Shown piece after piece: positions 9,232-18,272 of a stretch of 64,000 nucleotides of DNA. The stretch's first letter is position 1. Each line of letters opens with the position of its first letter. This stretch comes from an uncultured Ilyobacter sp. (GTDB taxonomy: Bacteria > Fusobacteriota > Fusobacteriia > Fusobacteriales > Fusobacteriaceae), in the NCBI RefSeq assembly GCF_963668515.1, contig NZ_OY764864.1, positions 1,302,001-1,366,000 of the forward strand, written 5' to 3'. Position numbers and translations under genes: made by a program. Below the pieces are notes generated by a model. It did not search any database and was not told where the DNA came from. It saw nothing but the letters and a program-made list of their open reading frames with translations.

Positions 9232-9462
9232 TGTAAATCCCTCCAAGTTTAATTTTTTATTATATTTTAATTGATAAAAAATCTTTTTATGATTTATATT
9301 TAATCTAATTTTAATATAATTCACATAATATACTATTTGTTTTTTTATAAGTCAATAGATCAGCTTTTTATTTGTAAACACTTTTATCTAAATAAAGTAC
9401 ACTTAGGTTACAAAACAAATATCTTATTATGGTATTTTAATTTCAGAAGAGATCACCAGTTC

Positions 9463-9491
9463 TTGACTTATAGGAAAAACTTATGTAGACT
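9463..9491 (+). promoter_or_regulatory. Probable promoter of the metallo-hydrolase gene
   Basis: TTGACT (9463-9468), 17-nt spacer, TAGACT (9486-9491), about 35 nt before the start codon. Good -35, moderate -10. Confidence 0.5.
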
Positions 9492-9526
9492 TTAAGAAAT
9501 GGAAAACAAGTAAGAGGAGGACAATA

Positions 9527-10315
9527 ATGGTCATTAAAGTACTGGTAGAAAATAACTCAGGTGACCTGTGTGAGGGAGAAAAAGGGCTTTCCCTCTATAT
9601 AGAGGCTGATAATAAAAAAATACTTCTCGACACAGGAGAGACATCTCTTTTTTTAGAAAACGCGTCTAAACTGGGAGTAACTATAAATGATTTAGATTGT
9701 ATCGTCCTGAGCCACGGTCACTTTGACCACGGAGACGGCCTGAGATTTATAAAAGGTAAAAAACTCATCTGCCATCCTGATTCTTTTAAAAAACGATTTC
9801 GAAAAAGAGATAGTTCTTACCTTGGACTTCATACTACTCTTGAAAAGGCCAGTTTAAAATTTGACCTTACCCTGACTAAAAAACCTTATAAATTATCTGA
9901 AAACATAATTTTTCTAGGAGAAATCCCCAGGGAAAACGACTTTGAAAGTAAAAATACGCCTTTTAAATTTGAAAATGGTCAGGATGACTTTGTCTTAGAC
10001 GATTCGGCTCTTGTTATAAATTCTGAAAACGGCCTCGTAGTAATCCCAGGATGTTCTCACTCAGGTATATGCAATATAATCAATTATGCAAAAAAAGTCA
10101 CAGGTGTGGATAATGTTTACGCAGTTATAGGTGGGCTTCATCTTATGAACTTAGACAGCACAACCTACAAGGCCATTGATTTTTTGAAAAAAGAAAATAT
10201 CAGTATATTTTACCCTATACACTGCACAAAAAAACTTGTAGCAGATGAAATCTCAAAGTTATTGATTAATACAGATGTAAAAAGAAGTTTTTCAGGAGAC
10301 ACCATATCTCTCTAA
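9527..10315 (+). CDS. Metallo-beta-lactamase-fold hydrolase (COG1237-like)
   Basis: A 262-residue cytoplasmic enzyme. The metal motif HGHFDH is at residues 63-68, a further metal-ligand segment is PGCSHSGICN at about 172-181, and the C-terminal IGGLHL and YPIHCT segments are present. This pattern matches the archaeal and bacterial family named after 7,8-dihydropterin-6-methyl-4-(beta-D-ribofuranosyl)-aminobenzene-5'-phosphate synthase, although most bacterial members have no proven substrate. Ribosome site AGAGGAGG precedes the ATG. Monocistronic, with its own promoter and terminator. Confidence 0.85.
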   Translation: MVIKVLVENNSGDLCEGEKGLSLYIEADNKKILLDTGETSLFLENASKLGVTINDLDCIVLSHGHFDHGDGLRFIKGKKLICHPDSFKKRFRKRDSSYLGLHTTLEKASLKFDLTLTKKPYKLSENIIFLGEIPRENDFESKNTPFKFENGQDDFVLDDSALVINSENGLVVIPGCSHSGICNIINYAKKVTGVDNVYAVIGGLHLMNLDSTTYKAIDFLKKENISIFYPIHCTKKLVADEISKLLINTDVKRSFSGDTISL

Positions 10316-10330
10316 AAAATAGAAACAACT

Positions 10331-10371
10331 AAAAAAATCCCATTGAACTGAGGTTCAGAGGGATTTTTTTT
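10331..10371. terminator. Bidirectional terminator
   Basis: AAAAAATCCC and TGAAC pair with GTTCA and GGGATTTTTT around a TGAG loop, giving A/T runs on both sides. It ends the + strand hydrolase gene and can also stop the - strand pel operon, which finishes at 10422. Confidence 0.8.
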
Positions 10372-10421
10372 AGAAATTAAATCACTTGCACTGTCACTGC
10401 TAATTAATAAGTTACTCAAAT

Positions 10422-11408
10422 CTACCAAATATACTGTACTCCAATCAAGGCAAGAAAATAAATACCTGAATCTGTACTAGAACTGCTATCAGAAACATTC
10501 TTTTTATAGCCATATCCAGGGAGTCCTATTTTAGAAAAAACTCTTAAATTTGGATAAAACTCCTTTTTATAAAGTAAATGGGGATATAAAGTAAGTTCCG
10601 CCGTATAATCCTGACTTGTACCCCCTATAAACTTATCTACATCCACCTCTGTTTCAAAGCAAAAGGCCCAGTTTTCAGTATACTCATAGGTCCATCTGGT
10701 TATGCTCTCTAATGCCAAAAGATACGTCCCCTCATATCCTCTATAATCATAATATTCATTATAAAGGGTATTGAAAGTCTGCCATCCATATCCCCAGTTT
10801 GTAGCTGTGAGAAGATTGCCTTCAAGGGAATATCCATCCCTTCCAGTAATAAATACCTTCCCCAACCAGAAATCAAGGCCCCAGTAAGTACCTCCCATTC
10901 CTATGTCGGTATCGGTTCTTACTCTGTATCTCAGGGCAAGTTCATTTTTTTCATAGTTTCCTCCGCTTTCATCAGGAAGTCCTAGCTGATTATACTCCCA
11001 CATAAATCCAAAATCTGTACCCCATATCTTATCTGCGAAATTATGGTAACCTGTATCTTTTACAAAACCCACAAGACTATCCCATCCATTATAATTCACG
11101 CTCCCGTTTCCCAAATCATCATCAATATAGAATTCACGGTCTGTATCATATTCAAAATCCCATTTTTTATCCAAAGCGATATAGCCCAGGGCTATTTTCC
11201 ACTCCACCAGTGAGTAGTCTGCATCATATTCATAGCTTAAGTAATGCCTTATACTATTCTGCTCCGATACAGATTCATAAAAATTGAGCACATCAATACC
11301 TCTGTTTTTTCCTACAAAACTTCTTTCCTCTAGTACCAACTCATCTTTTGAAAAGGAGGTCAGAGACATTAAAAATATCAAAAGAAATATACTTTTCACT
11401 CTACTCAC
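10422..11408 (-). CDS. Predicted outer-membrane beta-barrel protein of the pel operon
   Basis: A 328-residue protein with a signal peptide (about residues 1-20, ending SFS). The mature region consists of many alternating aromatic/polar strands (for example YHNFADKIWGTDFGFMWEY and ENWAFCFETEVDVD) and ends in IGVQYIW, an aromatic C-terminus typical of barrels recognised by the BAM complex. Its start overlaps the pelG-fusion gene by 8 nt, so it is translated as part of the pel operon. No TPR region like that of PelB is present. By position it may be the polysaccharide exit pore; the sequence alone does not prove this. Confidence 0.72.
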   Translation of the reverse strand: MSRVKSIFLLIFLMSLTSFSKDELVLEERSFVGKNRGIDVLNFYESVSEQNSIRHYLSYEYDADYSLVEWKIALGYIALDKKWDFEYDTDREFYIDDDLGNGSVNYNGWDSLVGFVKDTGYHNFADKIWGTDFGFMWEYNQLGLPDESGGNYEKNELALRYRVRTDTDIGMGGTYWGLDFWLGKVFITGRDGYSLEGNLLTATNWGYGWQTFNTLYNEYYDYRGYEGTYLLALESITRWTYEYTENWAFCFETEVDVDKFIGGTSQDYTAELTLYPHLLYKKEFYPNLRVFSKIGLPGYGYKKNVSDSSSSTDSGIYFLALIGVQYIW

Positions 11409-14094
11409 CTACATACCTCCCCTCTCTGCCAAATCCATTTCTGTCAATTCCTGAGGAGTTGTATCCCCTTCGGTCATATCCAACTTTATCATAGCCGTTT
11501 ATATCATAGCCTTTAGAATCATATAGTGTTCCTGTAAGTATATGTGTTGTATCATTTTTCCATCCAGCTTTACTGTAACTTTTACCGGTAGTTTTGTGTA
11601 GCCCATTCCTATCAAAACCAAGGGTATCATATTTTGTACCTGTTATTTTGCTTACCCCACGGCTGTTCCATCCGTATTTATCATACCGGGTACCTGTTTC
11701 TTTATTTATTCCTCTCACATCAAATCCATAATAATCATACCTGGTGCCTGTTCCTTTAAAGATACCTTTCCTACTCCATTCTGCCCTGTTATATCCATCA
11801 GAATCAAATCCCCTCTTATCATACCCACTTTTATCATAACCTTCTTTATTGTACCCCCTAACATCATAATAATCTTCCGTCTCTGAATTCAAACCATACC
11901 ATGTCCAGCCTTTAACATCATATTCTGTTCTTGTATTTTTATTAATCCCCTGAGGATCAAATCCAAGAAGGTCATATTTTATTCCTGTTTTATTATGAAT
12001 CCCTTTAAAATCAAAACCTCTCTCATCATATTTCGATTTTGTTGCTAGGTTATATCCGGCTTTGTCAAAGCCTCTATAGTCCACAGTGGTGCCGGTGTAT
12101 TTAAACACCCCATTCTCATTCCAACCTTCACGGTCAAATCCCTCGGCATCCTTTCCTTTCCTGTTATACCCCTCTTTGTCATATCCCTGTATGTTGTACC
12201 CCAGGTAATCATAGTATTTTCCAGTGTCTTTGTTTACATCGTACTTGTTCCATCCGGCTTTGTTAAATGCCGTTCCAGTATCTCTGTGAATCCCCTCTCT
12301 CGTAAACCCATCTTTATTATATACTGAGTCTGTCTCACTACTACAGCCGGAGACATCGAACCCCTCTTCATCAAAGGATGTCCCTGTCACAGAATGATTT
12401 CCAAAGAAATTAAATCCATAGTAATCATAGGGTGAGTCTGTGAAAACATTCCAGCCTAAAGATGTAAAGCCTCTTCTGTCTGCACCATCAGAATTATAAC
12501 CCTGCATATCATAACCACTGAGATCATAGGTACTCATGCTATGCCAGTTATGCTTTGTTATCTCATTAAATCCTCTTTCATCATATCTAGAGCACCCATT
12601 CAAGAATCCAGACAAAAGTATAATAACTATCACAGACAGATAACCTTTTCTGCTCAGAAACTTGTCCAACATATCTATAAGAGGACTACCTATTACACTT
12701 TTAAAATTTTGCCTGTAAAAAGTGATATAGGTGATATTTTTAAAAAGTTTATCTAATAAAACATTTGCAAACAAAAGAGTTATAAAGGAAGAGAGAAAAA
12801 ACCCTAGCCCAGTATATTCATTTCCAAATTTTACAAAATAAAGAGAAAATAAAAGATCTGTTATAAAAAACACAAAAGACACCATAAGAGCTTGTATCCT
12901 AGCATCAAAATATAAAAATATAGTTATGATCATAGATATAAACACAGCACAAAAGGCTGAAAAAAGTGATATCCTAAATAGATCCAATAGATACAGATCC
13001 AGTCCAAAATTTTCAAATATCAATTTGGAAAGAAGTGCCAAGGATATACTTATGAAAAACTGCATCTCCATGCAATAAAACATCTCTCTCTTTAATACAT
13101 CCATCATTGTAGCCAAACTTTTGTCTATATCATCTAAAGTTCCCTTATAAGATATATGGGCATAATAGGTTTTATAGTCTGGGAAAAATTTAGTTTCTAA
13201 AAAAACAACAAAATATACCATACTTGGAATAGTTATGAAGAAGGCGTAAAATAGTGCCACTTCATAAAAAGGTGAAGCCGTAAAAGTCCCGGCAATTATA
13301 TAATGGTCTCCCTTTGTCCAAACAATAAAAAGATGAACCCATATTCCCAATATATAGAATAATCCCATAAAAAAAAGAGAGGAATAATTCTTTAAATACT
13401 TTAAAAATCCGAACTCAGTACCCCCTCTTTCCTTAAAGGCTGAAAGAAGATAATAGGACAAAAGCAGAAAAGTCAGAAGTATTCCCATTGTATAGGCAAA
13501 AATAAGATTGGTAGCCAAAAAGTTTTCCGGAAAATCAATTGGGTTTTTTATGAGATAGAACCCCAAAACCATTGCCAGAAGATTTCCTGCAAAGTAGGAA
13601 AAAGCCACAAATCTATAGTTTTTTAATACGTTAACAAAACACATCCCTATCCACGATGCAGATAGTAGAGTAAAAAGAATCACAGCCATTTTTTTATAGT
13701 AAAACGGAAGTGGAGAATTACGAAAAAACCAGCTTCCAATTATAAATGCCATTATGATTATTATTTTTATTACTCCTATATATGTTTTTCTCAGCTCGTC
13801 ACTTCTCTTTTGATAGATGCAGTCTGACATATACCTCGTTACCACATACTGCCATGGGGTTGCCAGTAACTGAGAAAATATAAAACAGTAGAGTACCGTA
13901 GACATAAACAGTACCCTCTCATCTCTTATAGATATATATTCTCTCGATATAAACATAAGAAAATTCAGACTCACTGTTGTGATCAGCCAAGGTCCTACAC
14001 TTACAAGAGTGGAATAGGCTATGGCTTTAAGATCTCCAAGGGTACTGTTACTTTTTGAGAATAACTTTCTAAATTCAAATCCTATTCCTGCCAC
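11401..14094 (-). CDS. pelG: PelG-like polysaccharide transporter fused to a C-terminal repeat domain
   Basis: An 897-residue protein, about twice the usual PelG length (about 456). Residues 1-460 are a PelG-type multi-span flippase: the start MAGIGFEFRKLF, the VGPWLITT helix and the ATPWQYVVTRYMSD region match the family. Residues 481-500 form another hydrophobic segment ending LSGFLNGC, with Cys501 in a lipobox-like context. Residues 503-890 are hydrophilic Gly/Tyr/Asp repeats. The frame is continuous, so this is a fusion and not two genes. An internal ATG (residue 475) has no clear ribosome site. PelG moves Pel polymer across the inner membrane with PelD, PelE and PelF. Confidence 0.85.
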   Translation of the reverse strand: MAGIGFEFRKLFSKSNSTLGDLKAIAYSTLVSVGPWLITTVSLNFLMFISREYISIRDERVLFMSTVLYCFIFSQLLATPWQYVVTRYMSDCIYQKRSDELRKTYIGVIKIIIIMAFIIGSWFFRNSPLPFYYKKMAVILFTLLSASWIGMCFVNVLKNYRFVAFSYFAGNLLAMVLGFYLIKNPIDFPENFLATNLIFAYTMGILLTFLLLSYYLLSAFKERGGTEFGFLKYLKNYSSLFFMGLFYILGIWVHLFIVWTKGDHYIIAGTFTASPFYEVALFYAFFITIPSMVYFVVFLETKFFPDYKTYYAHISYKGTLDDIDKSLATMMDVLKREMFYCMEMQFFISISLALLSKLIFENFGLDLYLLDLFRISLFSAFCAVFISMIITIFLYFDARIQALMVSFVFFITDLLFSLYFVKFGNEYTGLGFFLSSFITLLFANVLLDKLFKNITYITFYRQNFKSVIGSPLIDMLDKFLSRKGYLSVIVIILLSGFLNGCSRYDERGFNEITKHNWHSMSTYDLSGYDMQGYNSDGADRRGFTSLGWNVFTDSPYDYYGFNFFGNHSVTGTSFDEEGFDVSGCSSETDSVYNKDGFTREGIHRDTGTAFNKAGWNKYDVNKDTGKYYDYLGYNIQGYDKEGYNRKGKDAEGFDREGWNENGVFKYTGTTVDYRGFDKAGYNLATKSKYDERGFDFKGIHNKTGIKYDLLGFDPQGINKNTRTEYDVKGWTWYGLNSETEDYYDVRGYNKEGYDKSGYDKRGFDSDGYNRAEWSRKGIFKGTGTRYDYYGFDVRGINKETGTRYDKYGWNSRGVSKITGTKYDTLGFDRNGLHKTTGKSYSKAGWKNDTTHILTGTLYDSKGYDINGYDKVGYDRRGYNSSGIDRNGFGREGRYVGE
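11410..12588 (-). repeat. Coding repeat array: YDxxGFDxxG and TGTxYD units
   Basis: In the C-terminal half of the PelG fusion, pentads of the form G-[YFW]-[DN]-x-x alternate with roughly 20-residue units such as GINKETGTRYDKYGWNSRG. Pure pentad runs occur near GYDKEGYNRKGKDAEGFDRE and GYNKEGYDKSGYDKRGFDSD. There is almost no hydrophobic core beyond the regular aromatic residue, suggesting an extended or solenoid structure. I recognise no named family with certainty. Confidence 0.8.
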
Positions 14095-15515
14095 TGTTTA
14101 TCACCCAACTCTCTATATATCTTTCTGTAACCTTCGATAAAAATTTCTCTGGAATAATATTTTTCTACTATTTTTTTTCCATTCTCTCCCATCTCTTTTA
14201 ACCTGTCTCGGCTGTGGTACATCTTTACAAGTGAATCTGCAAGATCCACATATGATGTAGGAGGAATTATGACTCCAGCCTCACCTATTTCCACTTTCCC
14301 TGTTAGTATCTCCCTGCAGTTTCCTACATCTGTAGCTATGAATGGTATTCCTGCAGAAAGGCCCTCTAATATGCTCAAGGGCTGCCCCTCCGATATTGAG
14401 GTCAATAATAAAAGGTCTAAAAACTTGTAATAATCAGTCACATTTACTTTTCCCGTAAATTCCACATAATCTTCCATCTCAAGATTTTTAACCATCTGTA
14501 CACACTCTTCATAGTACTCTGGGTTTTCATCTATAGGTCCTATCAGGTAGAGTTTTGCGTTCCTTAGTTTCCTAAGGGCCACACGGAATCCCTTTAGCAT
14601 CATCTTTACATCCTTTATAGGGACGACTCTCAAGATAGCCCCTATACTAAATGTCTCTTTTTTTTCAAAATCAAGATTACCGAAGCTATCCTTATCTATT
14701 CCATTTGGAATAACCAAGCATTTTGATGGGTCTGCCCCGTTTTTTATCTGAAAATTTCTGTTATAGTCAAATAAAGTAATTATGACATCACTATATTTAT
14801 AGGTTATTTTAGAAAGAAAGTAAAAGAAGTCTATCCATATACTTTTGAAACTTTTGTCCACCCACTGGGCATGCACTATCTCTTCCTCCCTCTCTCTTGG
14901 ATATATCCCGTGTTCAGTGAGGACTATCTTCCCCTTTCCCCTATACCCTGCCATAGCTGCTATAACACCTGCATACCCTGTGGCGACAGAGTGGTAAATA
15001 TCTGCTTCAGGTATCTCCTCCTGAAGAATCCCAATTAAATTTAAAAAAATATTTCTATAGGTCCAGTAATATATATTGTAGTTGGTGTTGCTGAAATTTT
15101 CCCTATAATTTCTCAAAAGTGGATTCCAAAATATCTTGCTCACAACTACTTCCATGGGATTTCCGTATTCTTTTCTAGAAAGACTGTCAAGGATTTCAGC
15201 GGACTTTTCCACAGATGCCTCTCTGAAGTTCATTAAGTTAAAAAGTTCCTCCTTAACCTTATCTTTTCTAATATAATTATTTTTAAATATTCTGAATCCG
15301 GTTACAGGGAGATCCGGATTCAGGGTTATATTTTTAACCTCCTTTATATTATCTGGAAGCTCATATTTTGAAACGGCAAATTCCTTGTTTGGAATAATAC
15401 ACAGTATAGAAAATTCATGTTCCTTATTCAAATTTATCAGGTCCTGTACCCACGAAGATACTCCTCCCACAACATAGGGATAAGAACCCTCACAAATCAA
15501 GCATATTTTCGCCAT
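14082..15515 (-). CDS. pelF: PelF glycosyltransferase (GT4)
   Basis: About 477 residues. The N-terminus MAKICLICEGSYPYVVGGVS carries the PelF hallmark of a GGVSSW nucleotide-site loop. The C-terminal GT-B half has the GT4 E-x7-E pattern in SILEGLSAGIPFIATDVGNC. The second ATG (15515) is chosen because AAGGAG lies 9 nt upstream; the ATG at 15521 is too close to it. PelF is the cytosolic polymerase that builds Pel from nucleotide-sugar donors. The gene overlaps pelE (upstream) and pelG (downstream). Confidence 0.92.
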   Translation of the reverse strand: MAKICLICEGSYPYVVGGVSSWVQDLINLNKEHEFSILCIIPNKEFAVSKYELPDNIKEVKNITLNPDLPVTGFRIFKNNYIRKDKVKEELFNLMNFREASVEKSAEILDSLSRKEYGNPMEVVVSKIFWNPLLRNYRENFSNTNYNIYYWTYRNIFLNLIGILQEEIPEADIYHSVATGYAGVIAAMAGYRGKGKIVLTEHGIYPREREEEIVHAQWVDKSFKSIWIDFFYFLSKITYKYSDVIITLFDYNRNFQIKNGADPSKCLVIPNGIDKDSFGNLDFEKKETFSIGAILRVVPIKDVKMMLKGFRVALRKLRNAKLYLIGPIDENPEYYEECVQMVKNLEMEDYVEFTGKVNVTDYYKFLDLLLLTSISEGQPLSILEGLSAGIPFIATDVGNCREILTGKVEIGEAGVIIPPTSYVDLADSLVKMYHSRDRLKEMGENGKKIVEKYYSREIFIEGYRKIYRELGDKQWQE

Positions 15516-16413
15516 CGCCATACGCTCCTTTTATGTCGTTTCTAAGATGATAGGGCATCTCGAGTCCATTTTTTATAAACCTTTCTTTCATCTGTATTAT
15601 TTTTTCATACCAGTTCTTTTCATAGTAATATTCCAGGGCAAAATTAACTACCTCTGCATCAGGTTCCTCTTCTTCTAAAAGTCTCTCCAAATGAATCTGA
15701 CATTTTTTATCGTCCATATTTTTATAAAACTCTAGAAGTTTTGCAGCATAGCTTTTATCCTTATCAAAAAGAGTTTTTAAAGTATTAAGAGCTTTTTTCT
15801 GAGCTATGAGTAGTACATCTCCCTTTAAAAGACCTGATTCTATATAGTCATTATAACTTTTAAAAATTTTATCTAAATCCCCACTTTGATCAGTCTTTTG
15901 TATGTTAATCCCGTGCTTTTCATAGATCCAGTTTAATTCCGTAGCGGCATAATGTATCACATCTATATCTTCATCTAAAAGGGCCTTTTCTAGGACCTCT
16001 ACCTTAAAGCGTTCATCAGGAGGATTAAAGTTTATCAAAAATCTTTTTTTCTCTTCTGGAGTCCCTGTGGCAAGTATATCAAAGGCTCCCATTGTCCCGA
16101 GCTCCACCGCCAGATCTATAAACTTTACCTCTCTTCTGTTCTTAAGATATCTTTCAAAATCTGAACTTTCCTCTATCATCTGATAATCAAAATCCAGTCT
16201 GGGAATAAGTTCTATAAAGAGTAGTCCTCCGAAACCCATAACTGGAAAAAGGAAAATAAAAAGATCAAAATAATATATGTCCTCATTAAAAAAAATATGG
16301 TTTATTAAAAGAAAAATTAAGCCAAGGCCTATATGAAAATACCAAAATTTTTCCAGTGGACGCCTAAGACTATAAGTAAATAAGTATGAGTCTAAAAAGG
16401 TAGCTAAAATCAA
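15490..16413 (-). CDS. pelE: PelE-like membrane protein with helical-repeat domain
   Basis: At least 307 residues: two or three membrane spans in the first 75 residues, then a soluble all-helical domain with TPR-like pairs (for example near EVVNFALEYYYEKNWYEKI). This matches PelE, which bridges PelD, PelF and PelG at the inner membrane. The start is uncertain. The TTG at 16413 has no good ribosome site. The open frame extends upstream to 16443 as IKKRWIFILILILATF, a natural first membrane segment, but only ATA or ATT could start it. The nearby ATG (plus 16431-16433) is out of frame and gives a 20-residue dead end. Confidence 0.72.
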   Translation of the reverse strand: MILATFLDSYLFTYSLRRPLEKFWYFHIGLGLIFLLINHIFFNEDIYYFDLFIFLFPVMGFGGLLFIELIPRLDFDYQMIEESSDFERYLKNRREVKFIDLAVELGTMGAFDILATGTPEEKKRFLINFNPPDERFKVEVLEKALLDEDIDVIHYAATELNWIYEKHGINIQKTDQSGDLDKIFKSYNDYIESGLLKGDVLLIAQKKALNTLKTLFDKDKSYAAKLLEFYKNMDDKKCQIHLERLLEEEEPDAEVVNFALEYYYEKNWYEKIIQMKERFIKNGLEMPYHLRNDIKGAYGDGENMLDL

Positions 16414-16439
16414 AATCAGAATAAATATCCATCTCTTTT

Positions 16440-18272
16440 TTATAATCCTTCACCTCCCAGTATTATATGTGATTTTTCAGCATCAAACTTCACAAGATAA
16501 AGGTTATCTTTAGCAGTCTTTTCAATTAGCTGAAACTCTCCATTTTCAACATCTTTAATCCTATTACCTCTTATTCTCACAAAGGTGTTTACCGGACCTC
16601 TATAATTATTAAAATTAATTTTTATAATATTCTTTATTTTCTCATGATCTATAACTAGCCCTTCCATCTGCATATACTTAAGAGTTGCGTCACTCTGAAC
16701 ATCTGCATCTAAGAATGGAAAATGAATATTTATCTGTGAAAATATCTTTTCATACTCTTTTTTCAGCTGCTCCCAGGATTTACCCTTGCCTCTCTCCTGA
16801 TCTGTAATATCATCAGGATGTACAAAATGACTAACACAACCATAGGCTCCTATGGCATTGTATATACTCCACATTAGATCCTCGCTGTAGTGGAATCCTG
16901 CAGAAAACCTAGGCAGACTGTAAAGCTGCGGGTAGTCTGGATCTCTTCCTACTTCCTGCAAAAGTAACCCAGGCTCATAATCTCCCATATAAATTCCGGA
17001 AATTGATTTTAGTTCAGGCAGAGCAGCAATCAGGGCTTTTTTTCCATCTTTTGTTATAATATTACTTGGTGGCACATAAGAAAATATTTTTACTTCCTCA
17101 CCGTAGAGGTCCTTGGTCAGATCTTTTAGTTTTTCAAGGGAAAAAATCATATCCTCTATCCCTGTCCAGGGGATATAACCATAATCCTCAAAATTCATAC
17201 CACCCTCTAAAACCAGGGAAAAGTGATTATATCCGTGGAAACCTAGCTCTCCCTCATCTTGAAAAACTTCCCGCCCAAAATATCCTGTTGTTTCTCTTAA
17301 CTTCTCTGTAAAATCTACAATTTTTCTTTTATCTGTGGCATCGGTGTAATCCCCTATTATAAAAGTGGTGTATCGAAGCTTCTCTCTCTGAGCTATAGAC
17401 TCCATGTCAGGCCACCATACTTTTTTAAAGAAATTAATATTATTCATATTATATTCTTCATGAATTTTTTTATTGTCCCCAGAAGGTATCGGTGCTGGAA
17501 AATCATCAATATGAGCTATCTTGGAGTTGAACACCGGCATTATGAAATAATCATTTCCGTAGGCTATAAGCTGAGTCAGAAGCCCCCGAGTCGTGTTCCC
17601 TTCAAACATTGAAGTATTGGAATATATTATTCTTCCCTTTCCGTAAGGGATTTCCCAGATCAAGGGGGTGTCATCATCAGACGCAACTATAATCTCTGCA
17701 TCAGGAGAGAGGTTTAGCTTTAATGAAGACCCCGATATAAATTCACCACTTGGTTTTGTAGTTTCCATTCCCGGAAAAAAACTTGTATAAAACTTAATCC
17801 CTGACGTCTCTGTAAAACCATCAATGTTCAGTATCCCCCCCATGGAATTAAAGGGACTTTTAAAGGATCTTTCCAAAACAATGAGGTTTCCCCCATCTTC
17901 GATGAATTTTTTTATACCTAAAAAAACTTCTTTTCTCATTCCTGTAAAATCCTCTGCTACAATTATCACACTGGAATAACCAGATATTTCTCCTTGATAG
18001 CCATTTATCTTTTGACTGTCATGTTTAGTCTTTGTAAATTCAAAAACTTTATTTAGATTATATAAAATCTCCCTAGTTCCTATACCGTCTTCACTGTAAA
18101 GAAGAAGCTGTTTTTGGGGATTTTCTATATTCAGATCACCCTTTTTACCTTCAGGTACAATAAAATCCCTTTCCTGCTTTAAAGTAAAGTATGTGGGAAG
18201 TTTCTTTACACGAAAATACTGAAGCCCCAGTGCAGTTATAAAAGTAATCAGCATAAAATATTTAAATTTCAT
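16440..18272 (-). CDS. DUF2194 polysaccharide deacetylase, PelA deacetylase module
   Basis: A 610-residue protein with an N-terminal signal anchor (about residues 4-20). Residues 50-250 form a glutamine-amidotransferase-like domain (for example FIEDGGNLIVLERSF). A carbohydrate-esterase-4-like deacetylase follows: HIDD at 254-257 gives the metal and catalytic Asp pair, and GFHGYNH at 344-350 supplies the metal His residues. DUF2194 proteins replace the deacetylase half of PelA in many non-proteobacterial pel clusters. It would partly deacetylate the polymer outside the inner membrane. Overlaps pelD by 11 nt. Confidence 0.85.
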   Translation of the reverse strand: MKFKYFMLITFITALGLQYFRVKKLPTYFTLKQERDFIVPEGKKGDLNIENPQKQLLLYSEDGIGTREILYNLNKVFEFTKTKHDSQKINGYQGEISGYSSVIIVAEDFTGMRKEVFLGIKKFIEDGGNLIVLERSFKSPFNSMGGILNIDGFTETSGIKFYTSFFPGMETTKPSGEFISGSSLKLNLSPDAEIIVASDDDTPLIWEIPYGKGRIIYSNTSMFEGNTTRGLLTQLIAYGNDYFIMPVFNSKIAHIDDFPAPIPSGDNKKIHEEYNMNNINFFKKVWWPDMESIAQREKLRYTTFIIGDYTDATDKRKIVDFTEKLRETTGYFGREVFQDEGELGFHGYNHFSLVLEGGMNFEDYGYIPWTGIEDMIFSLEKLKDLTKDLYGEEVKIFSYVPPSNIITKDGKKALIAALPELKSISGIYMGDYEPGLLLQEVGRDPDYPQLYSLPRFSAGFHYSEDLMWSIYNAIGAYGCVSHFVHPDDITDQERGKGKSWEQLKKEYEKIFSQINIHFPFLDADVQSDATLKYMQMEGLVIDHEKIKNIIKINFNNYRGPVNTFVRIRGNRIKDVENGEFQLIEKTAKDNLYLVKFDAEKSHIILGGEGL

